From the NCBI GenBank assembly GCA_007833815.1, contig CP033464.1, forward strand, positions 358,001 through 422,000: a stretch of DNA of 64,000 nt. The letters run 5' to 3'. The translations under genes and the position numbers were made by a program. This document shows positions 1 through 8,472 of the stretch, piece by piece. The stretch comes from Brevibacillus laterosporus. Its GTDB lineage: Bacteria > Bacillota > Bacilli > Brevibacillales > Brevibacillaceae. The notes beneath the pieces were generated by a model. It made no database searches, was not told the origin of the DNA, and was given only the letters and a program-made list of their open reading frames with translations. Position 1 is the first letter of the stretch; every line of letters begins with the position of its first letter.

Positions 1-2
1 CT

Positions 3-176
3 AATACTCCTTTTTTACGGAGAAACACGCTTTTTTCTATTGATAAAATTGAACGCGAGGCCAACCAATTCGCCCTCCATTTATTAATAGGTGATAAAAA
101 GATTGAATACGATGAAACCCTAACCAATTTCTTGCTAAGGTGTAATATACCAACGGATTTACACATTTTTTATTAA
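3..176 (+). CDS. ImmA/IrrE-family metallopeptidase, C-terminal fragment (cut by window edge)
   Basis: An open frame enters from the left edge and stops at 174-176. Its readable part contains IEREANQFALHLL, the helix that follows the catalytic region in ImmA/IrrE (COG2856) peptidases, then a short tail ending in LHIFY. Family members cleave the repressor of integrative elements and phages (as ImmA does for ImmR in ICEBs1) and so switch on excision. The gene points at the integrase that starts 77 bases downstream, the same order as immA-int in ICEBs1-like elements. The catalytic HExxH motif would lie left of the window and cannot be checked. It could instead be a fused Xre-ImmA protein. Confidence 0.7.
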   Translation, partial: NTPFLRRNTLFSIDKIEREANQFALHLLIGDKKIEYDETLTNFLLRCNIPTDLHIFY

Positions 177-252
177 CCTTGGATTACAAGTCTATTGGAT
201 TAGGTTTCTATACACAAAAAAAGAACATACGTTCTACGAAGAGGGTAATTAA

Positions 253-1404
253 ATGGCTAGTTTTCAGAAGTACACAACGAAAGATGGGGCTAAATGGTTG
301 TACAAAACTTATACAACTACTGATCCAATCACAGGAAAAAAAAAGCAAACAACAAAAAGGGGATTTAAGACCAAAAAGGAAGCGCAATTAGATGCAATTC
401 AATTTGAACAAGACATAGCAAACGGGCTGTACAGTCCATCTTCAAAAGTTGTCACCTTTGAAGATGTTTACCAACAATGGTTTGAGATTCATTCCAAAAC
501 AATAAAACGGAGTACACAGAAATCTATAAAATCTCTTTTCAAGAATCAGATAATCCCCCATTTTGGAAAACTCCATCTGAAAGATATCTCTAAACACTAT
601 TGTCAAACCTTCATTAATCAAATAGCTACAAAATTCAAAGCTGTAAGTATTGTAAAAATGTATGTAGGTCAGGTCTTTACATTCGCTTTAAAAATGGATT
701 TGATTAAAATGAATCCGATTGAGCATGTGGTTATACCTAAAAAAGCTTCTAATTTTGTTTATGAGGATGACACAGAGGATCGGAGCTATTGGGAGAAAAA
801 TGAGATTAAGCAATTTATCTCAATTACTAAAGAAGAACTTAAATTTAGAGATGTTTTACTATTCCATATGCTGATTTATACAGGGGCTAGAAAAGGAGAA
901 ATTCTAGCTTTGCAATGGCAAGATATCGACTTTGATAAGAAAACGGTTTCGTTTTCCAAAACACTTTTCTATGACAAGGAAGGGTTTATCTTCCAAACCC
1001 CCAAAACAGCCCGTTCTAAACGTGTAATTAGTATTGATAGTAAAACACTCGACTTACTCAGAAAATGGCGTACAGAGGTAAAAAAGCGGCAATTAGCGTT
1101 AACCACCCCTATTCATACAAATGACATGATCTTCACTCGTGTAGATGGCGTACCTTTACGTCTGGCGTATCCAAACGACAAACTAAAAGAAATCATTAAA
1201 AAGCATAACTTGCACCCTATCACCATCCACGGTCTACGACATACACACGCCTCTCTTCTTTTTGAGGCTAACGCAAGTATTAAAGAAGTTCAAGAACGCT
1301 TAGGTCATACTGATATAAAAATGACCATGAACATTTATACACACGTTACCAAGTCAGTGAAAGAACAAACCGCTAACAAGTTCTTACATTTCCTCGAAGG
1401 ATAA
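253..1404 (+). CDS. Tyrosine-type site-specific integrase of a mobile element
   Basis: A 383-residue phage/ICE integrase that should catalyse integration and excision of the element at the left edge. Domains in order: an N-terminal arm-binding domain (about residues 1-60, rich in Lys and aromatics), a SAM-like core-binding domain (about 68-170), and the catalytic domain (about 180-380). The catalytic residues can be placed: Arg213 in TGARKGE, His326 and Arg329 in HGLRH, His352 in LGHTD, and the nucleophile Tyr362 in NIYTHV. Length and order match full-length members of the Tn916/ICEBs1/phage integrase group. The ATG at 253 follows a GAAGAGGG ribosome site. A longer frame upstream has no better site. 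The gene ends about 140 bases before a truncated host gene, as expected for an integrase beside its attachment site. Confidence 0.95.
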   Translation: MASFQKYTTKDGAKWLYKTYTTTDPITGKKKQTTKRGFKTKKEAQLDAIQFEQDIANGLYSPSSKVVTFEDVYQQWFEIHSKTIKRSTQKSIKSLFKNQIIPHFGKLHLKDISKHYCQTFINQIATKFKAVSIVKMYVGQVFTFALKMDLIKMNPIEHVVIPKKASNFVYEDDTEDRSYWEKNEIKQFISITKEELKFRDVLLFHMLIYTGARKGEILALQWQDIDFDKKTVSFSKTLFYDKEGFIFQTPKTARSKRVISIDSKTLDLLRKWRTEVKKRQLALTTPIHTNDMIFTRVDGVPLRLAYPNDKLKEIIKKHNLHPITIHGLRHTHASLLFEANASIKEVQERLGHTDIKMTMNIYTHVTKSVKEQTANKFLHFLEG

Positions 1405-1543
1405 TATTATTATGGTCAAAATATGGTCACAGGCCTTTACTTTTTAAAAATAAGCCATAAAATAATGAATGATTTAGGGGCGCAATCCCTGTTATAACAA
1501 TAATCTTATCGTTTATAGAATGAAGGTGATAGACGAAAATAGT
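1405..1543. other. Probable attachment-site junction of the integrated element
   Basis: No gene fits between the integrase stop and the truncated host hydrolase. The stretch begins with two copies of TATGGTCA (1411-1418 and 1422-1429) spaced by 11 bases, like arm-type integrase sites, and is otherwise AT-rich. The junction between element and chromosome should lie here or just inside the hydrolase fragment. The exact core cannot be fixed because the other end of the element is outside the window. Confidence 0.45.
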
Positions 1544-1930
1544 TTAAGATCGTATGTTAGCGAGCAAAAAATACGCTTGGTGCACATCCTCCATCTCTGC
1601 TCCGCCAAATTCATCTCTACCAGAAGCTCCCTCGTTCCCGCGATAATGGGGAGCAACAACGGCATAACCGAAAGCTGCCATTTGAGAAATCCGTAGTGGC
1701 TGAACCCTTCCGATTTTTTTATAGCCACCTCGGCAGTAGAGAAGGGCTGGCAAGGGCTCTACCACCTTTTGATGTGGGATCAATTTCTCATCTGGAATAG
1801 CTAAAAGCGCTTTTACAGGGTGATTATCACTAAGATAAGTTACCGTAAACAGAGCCACTTCTGGTATGGCTCGTTCTTCTTCCGTTATCTGCATGATCTC
1901 AGTTACATCTTGCAAAAGTTCTCTTCGCAT
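1544..1930 (-). pseudogene. Alpha/beta hydrolase (prolyl-oligopeptidase-like), 3' part missing
   Basis: The start is good (ATG at 1930 behind AGGTGGT) and the 128 residues look like the opening of an acyl-peptidase-like alpha/beta hydrolase: strands around PALLYCRGGY and AVVAPHYRGNEGASGRDEFGG, then EMEDVHQAYFLLAN. In the family this is followed by the GxSxGG nucleophile elbow and the Asp/His of the triad. Here the frame stops soon after and none of these is present. Full-length relatives are usually 250 residues or more. The truncation faces the integrase, so the element most likely inserted into this gene. The fragment should have no hydrolase activity. Confidence 0.7.
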
Positions 1931-1983
1931 GTTTTATTACCACCTGTTCTCTGAAAAATATCCGCATCCTATCCGTAAACAGG

Positions 1984-2020
1984 AAAAAGAAAAGAGGAAC
2001 CATGATAGTTCCTCTTCTCT
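1984..2020 (-). terminator. Rho-independent terminator of the S1-domain gene
   Basis: Read on the minus strand, AGAGGAAC pairs with GTTCCTCT (1993-2000 with 2008-2015) and is followed by a T-rich tract. It lies about 20 bases past the stop of the S1-domain gene. Confidence 0.75.
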
Positions 2021-2040
2021 GTTTATAAACATCGCTGCGA

Positions 2041-2484
2041 TTAGTATCCGCGCTTATTCTGTTTTTTATTGATAGTAGCTATGTTTTCTTCGCTGTGTTT
2101 CATCCATTTTTTCATTTTGTCTTCAAACGAATCCTTAGGAGTGTCACGCTTATTGAAGCCACGGTCTCCACCACGATTCCCACCACCACGATAGCCGCCA
2201 CGGTCTCCACCGCGCTCTTTTTGTTCGTCGCGAGCTTCGCGTTCTGGTGCTGGTAAAGCTGCGCGAACGGAAAGGGAGATCTTACCTGCATCATCGATGG
2301 AGAGTACTTTAACCTTCACAGCAGCTCCAACGGAAAAGTGATCATTAATATCCTTTACAAAACCATTTGCAACTTGGGAAATGTGAACTAGTCCTTGTTG
2401 CGTTTCATCCACAGCAACAAACATACCAAAAGGTTTAATTGCCGTCACTTTTCCTTCAATGATGCTTCCAACTTCTACTGCCAT
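2041..2484 (-). CDS. yugI: S1 RNA-binding domain protein, general stress protein 13 (YugI) type
   Basis: A 147-residue protein. Residues about 5-75 form one S1/OB-fold RNA-binding domain (GSIIEGKVTAIKPFGMFVAV, LVHISQV, VKVKVLSID, KISLSVRA). Then comes an Arg/Gly-rich stretch with repeated GGDRGG/GGYRGG units, and a helical tail (FEDKMKKWMKHSEENI). The S1 domain and helical tail match GSP13/YugI of Bacillus, a ribosome-associated stress protein. The RGG-like insert, typical of flexible RNA-binding tails, is longer than I would expect in YugI. ATG at 2484 follows AAAGGAG. It appears to be a single-gene transcript with its own terminator. Confidence 0.85.
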   Translation of the reverse strand: MAVEVGSIIEGKVTAIKPFGMFVAVDETQQGLVHISQVANGFVKDINDHFSVGAAVKVKVLSIDDAGKISLSVRAALPAPEREARDEQKERGGDRGGYRGGGNRGGDRGFNKRDTPKDSFEDKMKKWMKHSEENIATINKKQNKRGY

Positions 2485-2597
2485 CCATTTTGCACTCCTT
2501 TTATCTTTTCACCAAGTGTCGAGAACCCCACTTCATACAGGCTCATTTCCTAAGTATAGCAGACAAAACGATTCAATGAAAAGCCCATTCTTAACTT

Positions 2598-4337
2598 TTA
2601 TACTTGTACCAAATCTGTATTATTTAGGAAAAGCTGGTAAGCATCAGTAGCCATGACCAGTTCTTCGTTGGTTGGAATTACCATAATTTTAACTGGAGAG
2701 TATGGGCTATTGATGAAGCCCTCTCCTTTATTGTTACGATTTGCTTCTTTATCTAGGATAACACCAGCGTATTCTAGGCCGTTACATACCAATTGACGGA
2801 CCAATTCACTGTTCTCGCCAACACCTGCTGTAAAGATGATACCATCGATACCATTCAGGCGAGCCAAGTACAGACCGATAAAGTCATGTAGACGTTGTGC
2901 AAATAGTTGAAGAGCTAAATCGGCACGCTCGTTACCTTCTGCTGCTGCTTTTTCTATGTCACGCAGATCGCTGGAGATGCCGGACAATCCTAGCACACCG
3001 CTTTCTTTGTTCAATATTTCCATCGCACCTGATGTATCGGTTTTTTCAATTTCTGCGATGTATGGCAAGATTCCTGGATCAATGTTACCGCTACGTGTAC
3101 CCATCATTACTCCAGCAAGCGGAGTCATACCCATAGACGTATCAATGGATTGACCATAGCGTACGGCTGTAATGCTGGCACCACTACCAATGTGGCAACT
3201 AATTAGACGTAATTTTTCTTTTGGTGTACCCATTAATTGCTCTGCACGTTGTACCACATAACGGTGAGATGTTCCGTGGAAGCCATATTTACGAATACCG
3301 TATTTCTCATAGTATTCATATGGCAATGGATACAAATAAGATACTGGTGGCATTGTTTGATGGAAAGCTGTATCAAATACCGCTACGTGGAGCGCATCTG
3401 GACGGCATTTTTGCGCCAATTCAATTCCTAATAGGTTGATAGGGTTATGCAGAGGTGCAAATCGAGACAACGCATCGATTTTGCGTTTTACATCGTCTGT
3501 AATAATCACAGATTCCTTGAAATCTTCTCCTCCGTGAACTACACGATGAGATACCATTGAAATATCGTATTGCTTATATTTATCAAAAATAGCATTGATT
3601 GCTTGTTCATAAGCATCGCGTTTTACTTCTTCTACCATGCCTTTGTCAATTACTTTACGAGAAGGCAATTCGAACAATTGATATTTAACAGAGGAGCTTC
3701 CACAGTTTAAAACAAGGCTTATCTTTTTCTCTTGTGCTTTAAATTTAGAATAGGTGTCGCCATTGTCTACTGGTACAATAACTTCCAATTCCATGTTGTT
3801 TTTAAGACCAGCAGCATTCGCTTCATCTGTATCGATGTGCAATTCTAAACGGAAATCCTTATGCACACGGCACAATACATTTTCAAACACAATGGAACGA
3901 GTACCTGGAACTTCAACGGATACAAATTGTTTGTCTTTTACGCCAAATTCTTTTGCTTCGTCTTCTGAGAAGTGAATGTGACGGAATGCAATGATAACAC
4001 CTTCATCAATGGTAACAGTTCCATGAGGCCCTTCAAGAGTGATACCTGGACTACCTTTAATATCGCCAGAATCACGCACAGGAGGCTCTACACCCAATAC
4101 AAAACTGTCTGTACGGGATACTTCTAGCTGCGTCGCTTTTCGCACAGGGCCTAATACACGCACTTTATTAATTCTACCTTTTGGTCCAACAATGTTAACC
4201 GTTTCTTCTGCTGCATACTGGCCAACTTGTTTTAGGTCCTTTAGCTTTTTAAGCTCATAGCCAGGACCGAATAATTGATCCAGATCTTGTTGTGATAAGT
4301 GAATATGACGGTTTGAAATACCAACAGGTACCTTCAT
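2598..4337 (-). CDS. Fused phosphate propanoyltransferase (PduL)-acetate kinase (AckA)
   Basis: One uninterrupted 579-residue frame carries two enzymes of the acyl-CoA to acyl-phosphate to acid plus ATP route. Residues 1 to about 200 are PduL: SNRHIHLS with zinc-ligand His11 and His13, and FRHIHFS with His120 and His122. From about residue 206 an acetate kinase follows: ISLVLNCGSSSVKYQLF (phosphate loop, Asn211), HRVVHGGE, FDTAFHQTMP, GFHGTSH, SGNIDPGI and FTAGVGEN. The two are joined by about ten polar residues (KFKAQEKK) with no stop and no start or ribosome site at the join. The whole kinase is present (about 375 residues), so both halves look active. ATG at 4337 follows GAAGGGA. The fusion should channel acetyl- or propionyl-phosphate straight to ATP formation. 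The carbon chain preferred cannot be told from sequence. Confidence 0.93.
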   Translation of the reverse strand: MKVPVGISNRHIHLSQQDLDQLFGPGYELKKLKDLKQVGQYAAEETVNIVGPKGRINKVRVLGPVRKATQLEVSRTDSFVLGVEPPVRDSGDIKGSPGITLEGPHGTVTIDEGVIIAFRHIHFSEDEAKEFGVKDKQFVSVEVPGTRSIVFENVLCRVHKDFRLELHIDTDEANAAGLKNNMELEVIVPVDNGDTYSKFKAQEKKISLVLNCGSSSVKYQLFELPSRKVIDKGMVEEVKRDAYEQAINAIFDKYKQYDISMVSHRVVHGGEDFKESVIITDDVKRKIDALSRFAPLHNPINLLGIELAQKCRPDALHVAVFDTAFHQTMPPVSYLYPLPYEYYEKYGIRKYGFHGTSHRYVVQRAEQLMGTPKEKLRLISCHIGSGASITAVRYGQSIDTSMGMTPLAGVMMGTRSGNIDPGILPYIAEIEKTDTSGAMEILNKESGVLGLSGISSDLRDIEKAAAEGNERADLALQLFAQRLHDFIGLYLARLNGIDGIIFTAGVGENSELVRQLVCNGLEYAGVILDKEANRNNKGEGFINSPYSPVKIMVIPTNEELVMATDAYQLFLNNTDLVQV

Positions 4338-4458
4338 TTGACAGACTTCCCTTCTTTTTTCCTAAGTCTATAGTGGTGTTATCTCTCTTTATAATGGTTG
4401 ATTTCCTAAATTTTATCATCAACCCTACGGTAAAATGTTAACACCTGTGAGTATTCTG

Positions 4459-4965
4459 TTACAACATTTTTAAACTTTTTTGTTTTTTCCTGAAAATTGT
4501 ATAGACAAATAAAAATATTATGCCAATGAATGCTCCCGAAAAATCAAGAACAACATCCGTAACAAGTGAGGAGCGATCCGGTGTAAAGGACTGATGCCAT
4601 TCATCTAACACCCCTAGAAACAGGCTTAAAAATAGGCTCCATGGTAACGAATAAGCAGGAGAGGACAAATAGCGAATGGCTTGAAACAGCATGATTCCAA
4701 TAAACATAAAACCAAAAAAGTGCCCCGCCTTTCGAATAAAGAATTCCAGAACTCCTTCTACACCATTCTTTTCAAAACTTACCTCTTTGTTGACATAATG
4801 AAAAGAAATATTTCCCACTTTTTCTTGAATGCTGTCTAGGTTGATATATTTTTTTAATTGACCGCGTATATCTTGTTGCCCATATGGTTGAGAAGAAAAT
4901 ACGAATTGAACCCCAAGTGCCAGAAGCAGGATACATACGTAAATCAGTCCTTTGCGACGATTCAT
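4459..4965 (-). CDS. VanZ-like family membrane protein
   Basis: 168 residues with about four membrane segments: the N-terminus (LIYVCILLLALGVQFVFSS), then about 80-100, 108-128 and 140-162. The pattern KAGHFFGFMFIGIMLF and the loop DEWHQSFTPDRSSLVTDVVLDFSGAFIG are the VanZ-like family signature (Lys/His/Phe segment, then DExxQxFxPxRxxxxxDxxxNxxGxxxG). VanZ gives low-level teicoplanin resistance in enterococci; most homologues have no known role. ATG at 4965 is preceded by AGAGGTGA. It appears to be a stand-alone gene between the acetate enzyme and the efflux permease. Confidence 0.85.
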   Translation of the reverse strand: MNRRKGLIYVCILLLALGVQFVFSSQPYGQQDIRGQLKKYINLDSIQEKVGNISFHYVNKEVSFEKNGVEGVLEFFIRKAGHFFGFMFIGIMLFQAIRYLSSPAYSLPWSLFLSLFLGVLDEWHQSFTPDRSSLVTDVVLDFSGAFIGIIFLFVYTIFRKKQKSLKML

Positions 4966-5115
4966 AGGTCACCTCTTTTTCAAGTAAAAAATGATGTTTA
5001 TCCATTATACCCGAAAGTGAAACCAATGGAAAAAAGCTACCGATATGCTCGACAGCCTCTTCTCCATTTCCACTTCTCACTCATGTAAACAAATTGTTAC
5101 CACCTGTCCATTGGA

Positions 5116-8100
5116 TTATCTATCAGTCCGTGGTACTGGCTGAAAATCTTCTGGACGAAGTGAGTTAGGTCTACCATCAGATTCTTTCGTACTATCACTT
5201 TCCATTTTACCCCTATTACCTGACCACCCCAGGCTTCGGGGATGTTTATCGGTTTTTGTAAGAAAACATCTTCCTCTATTGTTCCACCAATTGGCAACCA
5301 ATTGTTTCAGTAATACTCCTTTGTGATCACGATGCTCACTTGGGTGACAATTTCCTTGACGATATAAGCTTGGTACTACATAGAACATAATCCATGGAAA
5401 ACATAGGAATCCCAATGACATTACTCCCAAAAAGGAACTAAAGAATTGGCGATTCGTCCAGCCAAACAAGAATGGCAGAAACGGAATGAAAAAAATGACC
5501 ACGGCAAAAAGTAAGCTTGGCATATACATAAACGTAGCCGTCTTACCTCTATGTGACTGGATTAAGCTCAGTTCTCCTTGCTCTGGGTACTCTTCAAAGT
5601 AATGACACATTACTAAGGTCTGTTGTGTAACAAAAGTAAACAACAATAGCGTAGCAAATACTGCTGGCTGATTAACGGGCAAATCCCAAATAGCTACCCC
5701 TGCTACTAATGGCACTAAAAGTAGCGGTATTAGTAGAATAACAATGATTATCGAACGCAATTGTCTCAACACAGCAGCTACTATCAGAGCAATCAATATA
5801 CTGAGAGTAAATGTGATGACAAACGGCCCCTTCTGTTCCCAGCCTTTTACACTGTGCTCCTCTAGCTCTTTATCCAGTGGTGTTAAGATCTTGTAGTCCG
5901 TTGGTAACATTATTTCTTTTTTGAAATTTTCTGGCATGCTGTAATACAGAGATCTCGCGGTGGTTGGAAATCTTCCCTCACCCTGCTTTTTAATATTTGC
6001 ATGAACATTGATCTGGTACACCTTATCAGTCCGAATATAGGTAGGAGATAGAGATTTATGATTCATGGTCACTAAATCTCCCAGTAGTCTCATTCCTTTC
6101 GGAGTGTGAATGAGCGCCTGCTGCAACTGATCAGGATAATCCATATATTGCTTTGGATAACGTAAAATGATCTGGCTTTTCACATCATTCCATTCTACCG
6201 TACTAACCATTTGTGGCCCCAAGTAGCTATTGATTTGCCGCTTTACGTCCTCAATAGACGCACCGTACAAACTAGAAATCTCAGCTTTGGGGACGATCTC
6301 CATTTGTTGTTCTTCTGAATTTTCACTAGTCGCAATATGGTAAAGCTGAGTGGATGAACCCTCTCCTGTCTTTTCCAATACTTGCATGACTTGATTAGCG
6401 ACCTCTTTTACTTTTGGCAAAGAGGGACCTTGAACGGTAAATTTCACCTTCTCTTCGTTCTCCGATCCTGTCTGATCAAATTTAGCCGAATAATTAGCAT
6501 CTGCTACATTGCCTAATACTTTATCAATAGCCTGTTTTATTTTATAGCTGCTGCGCTCCCACGAAGATTGATTTTGATACTGTAAATAAAACGTGATACT
6601 AGAGGGTGTCACAGCCATATAGGAATCAAACAGCTCAGGAATCGTTTTATGCAGAGTAATTTCTGTGTCCTTCGCCTTCTGAATAGCCGTCACCATCGTT
6701 GTGTTAGGAGGCAGGTCCAACGAAAAAGTTTGACTGGTGTCACTGAGTGTTTTAGATTCGTTTTGATTCCATTTCAAGAAAGGATCAGCTTGCGCAAACG
6801 GCCCGCAAAAGAAGTACACACCCCATGCAACAAGTAGCGCTAGTACATACGGTAACATCCCCAGCTGCATACGCCCATACCATGTTGCCTGCATCTTTTG
6901 ATTTGTCCAATGTCTGATGCGGTTATATGTACTATGCTCAATTCTATTGGTATATCTCACGCTGTTTTCCTGTGTGCTACGTTGCTCGGAGGAATCATAT
7001 ACTTTTCGCGCTTGAAGCCATAGAGCAGTAGCTGTTGGCAAAACGTATAAATAGATCAAACAAGCACCGATTAAACCCCAGAATAGGATCGGAAGCGCTG
7101 GTAATAAGCTAAGCTTATCCTCTTCTTTTAATAACCGACTATACAAAAGGGGAATAAACAATAAACTAACTATAACAAGGGGGAGGACAACAGGAATCCA
7201 CCTACTTTTAGTCGCTTGCCAAACATGTTGATAATTCCAAGTCTCTATGAGTGCGTACCGTTCAAATAAGAGCATCCCAGCTCCTATACATAAGGTAACA
7301 AGCACCAACAGCGGCCCTACAGAAGCAATCGTAAGTGTCTGATTAGTAAAATAGAGGCCAGTCACTAACACAAACAATGTTAGAAGAATGGAACCCAATG
7401 CAAAAAATCCGGCCTTCCACTGCCGCATCCGATAAGCGATATATGTAGCCGCCAGAATTGATACCGCACTAAAAAGAGAAAAGACCATCCGCATAGATGC
7501 CAAAGATTCCTGCAATGCCCCAGGTCTGATAAACACTTGGTATTGCTTGTTTGCTTCTCTATTCAGGTCAACTATTTGTTGGCGGAGCTGTTGATCAATT
7601 GTAAGAAGGGATGCTTCTTTGGCTGCGAAAAGCTGATATTCTACCACAGGTTCTCCATGATATAACGTCAGGGAATCCCCAATCTCTTGGCGGGAATCGC
7701 GGATATCAACCAGCTGGTGTAATCCTACTCCCCCTTTTGGAGTAGAAATGGACAACTTATACAGATCTTCTAAAGTATTAGACGCATCACTCCAATAGAA
7801 AGAGGTTTGCTCTACCCCTTGACCAATGCCTCCAAGCGATTCGGTTTTTCCTCTATTTTGTAGCTGGCTTACAATATCACCTGGCGTTAGCTGATAGGCC
7901 CTCAGCATGGCAGGACGAAGCAATAATTCGATCTGATTTTGTACATCGGGTGATTTCACTATCACCTGTGATATCCCTTCCATACGTTCGAATCTACCCT
8001 TTACTTCCTTCTCAGCCAGCCTCTTTAATTCAGGGATAGCAAGTCCAGTCATAAAAACGGTCGCGATCGGCTCTCGATATAATTCCTCCTGCGTTATCTT

Positions 8101-8472
8101 AATTGAATCCCTGCTACCTATCATCCCTTCGATATCCTGTAGCTTAGCTTGTAGTTTGTCTTCAAAATCATTGCCAAAGTTATTTTCAGTTTCTATCTCC
8201 ATTTTTGCTTGACCAGTTCCCGAGGTAGCTGTCAGTTTTTTAATTCCTGAAAGCTCTCTAATTTTACCCTCCACCGGTTGAGAAATCTGCGCTTCTACTT
8301 CATCAGATGAAAGACCTTGAGCCGCAATTTCTACTTGATAAATAGGTTTTTTCACATCAGGAAAGACGAGTAGAGGTATGGATAATAAGGAAATAATTCC
8401 CAATAAAACGATTAGCCCTACCGTTAGTAGCAGCAACTGCTTTCGAAGACGGTTCGTTGTAGCATTACTCAT
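5116..8472 (-). CDS. RND-family efflux permease, divergent
   Basis: 1118 residues with the AcrB/SwrC-type layout: membrane helix near residue 15-35, a porter loop (PDVKKPIYQVEIAAQGLSSDEVEAQ, ELSGIKKLTATSGTG), helices about 330-480, a second porter loop (about 570-840), and helices about 860-1030. It overlaps by 8 bases with the adaptor gene just upstream, so the two form one export system. It is unusual. The helix that carries the proton-relay Asp pair in AcrB (GLxVDDAIV) here reads CIGAGMLLFERYALIE with no Asp pair, and the Lys/Thr helix near the end is also altered. The C-terminal 80 residues (from about SEHRDHKG) are hydrophilic and match nothing I recognise. It may work in another way, or export poorly. 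Confidence 0.85.
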   Translation of the reverse strand: MSNATTNRLRKQLLLLTVGLIVLLGIISLLSIPLLVFPDVKKPIYQVEIAAQGLSSDEVEAQISQPVEGKIRELSGIKKLTATSGTGQAKMEIETENNFGNDFEDKLQAKLQDIEGMIGSRDSIKITQEELYREPIATVFMTGLAIPELKRLAEKEVKGRFERMEGISQVIVKSPDVQNQIELLLRPAMLRAYQLTPGDIVSQLQNRGKTESLGGIGQGVEQTSFYWSDASNTLEDLYKLSISTPKGGVGLHQLVDIRDSRQEIGDSLTLYHGEPVVEYQLFAAKEASLLTIDQQLRQQIVDLNREANKQYQVFIRPGALQESLASMRMVFSLFSAVSILAATYIAYRMRQWKAGFFALGSILLTLFVLVTGLYFTNQTLTIASVGPLLVLVTLCIGAGMLLFERYALIETWNYQHVWQATKSRWIPVVLPLVIVSLLFIPLLYSRLLKEEDKLSLLPALPILFWGLIGACLIYLYVLPTATALWLQARKVYDSSEQRSTQENSVRYTNRIEHSTYNRIRHWTNQKMQATWYGRMQLGMLPYVLALLVAWGVYFFCGPFAQADPFLKWNQNESKTLSDTSQTFSLDLPPNTTMVTAIQKAKDTEITLHKTIPELFDSYMAVTPSSITFYLQYQNQSSWERSSYKIKQAIDKVLGNVADANYSAKFDQTGSENEEKVKFTVQGPSLPKVKEVANQVMQVLEKTGEGSSTQLYHIATSENSEEQQMEIVPKAEISSLYGASIEDVKRQINSYLGPQMVSTVEWNDVKSQIILRYPKQYMDYPDQLQQALIHTPKGMRLLGDLVTMNHKSLSPTYIRTDKVYQINVHANIKKQGEGRFPTTARSLYYSMPENFKKEIMLPTDYKILTPLDKELEEHSVKGWEQKGPFVITFTLSILIALIVAAVLRQLRSIIIVILLIPLLLVPLVAGVAIWDLPVNQPAVFATLLLFTFVTQQTLVMCHYFEEYPEQGELSLIQSHRGKTATFMYMPSLLFAVVIFFIPFLPFLFGWTNRQFFSSFLGVMSLGFLCFPWIMFYVVPSLYRQGNCHPSEHRDHKGVLLKQLVANWWNNRGRCFLTKTDKHPRSLGWSGNRGKMESDSTKESDGRPNSLRPEDFQPVPRTDR

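Noticed and set aside
179..391. A 70-residue frame overlapping the integrase start
   Set aside because: It has no ribosome site, overlaps the integrase in another frame and has a composition typical of a shadow frame.
3715..3735. Two separate genes wrongly joined at the PduL-AckA border
   Set aside because: The frame runs through with no stop, no start codon and no ribosome site at the join, so a true fusion is the simpler reading.
5097..5297. A possible frameshift near the end of the RND gene
   Set aside because: The overlapping frame looks non-coding, and the permease's last membrane helices are complete before the odd tail, so a frameshift is not needed to explain it.
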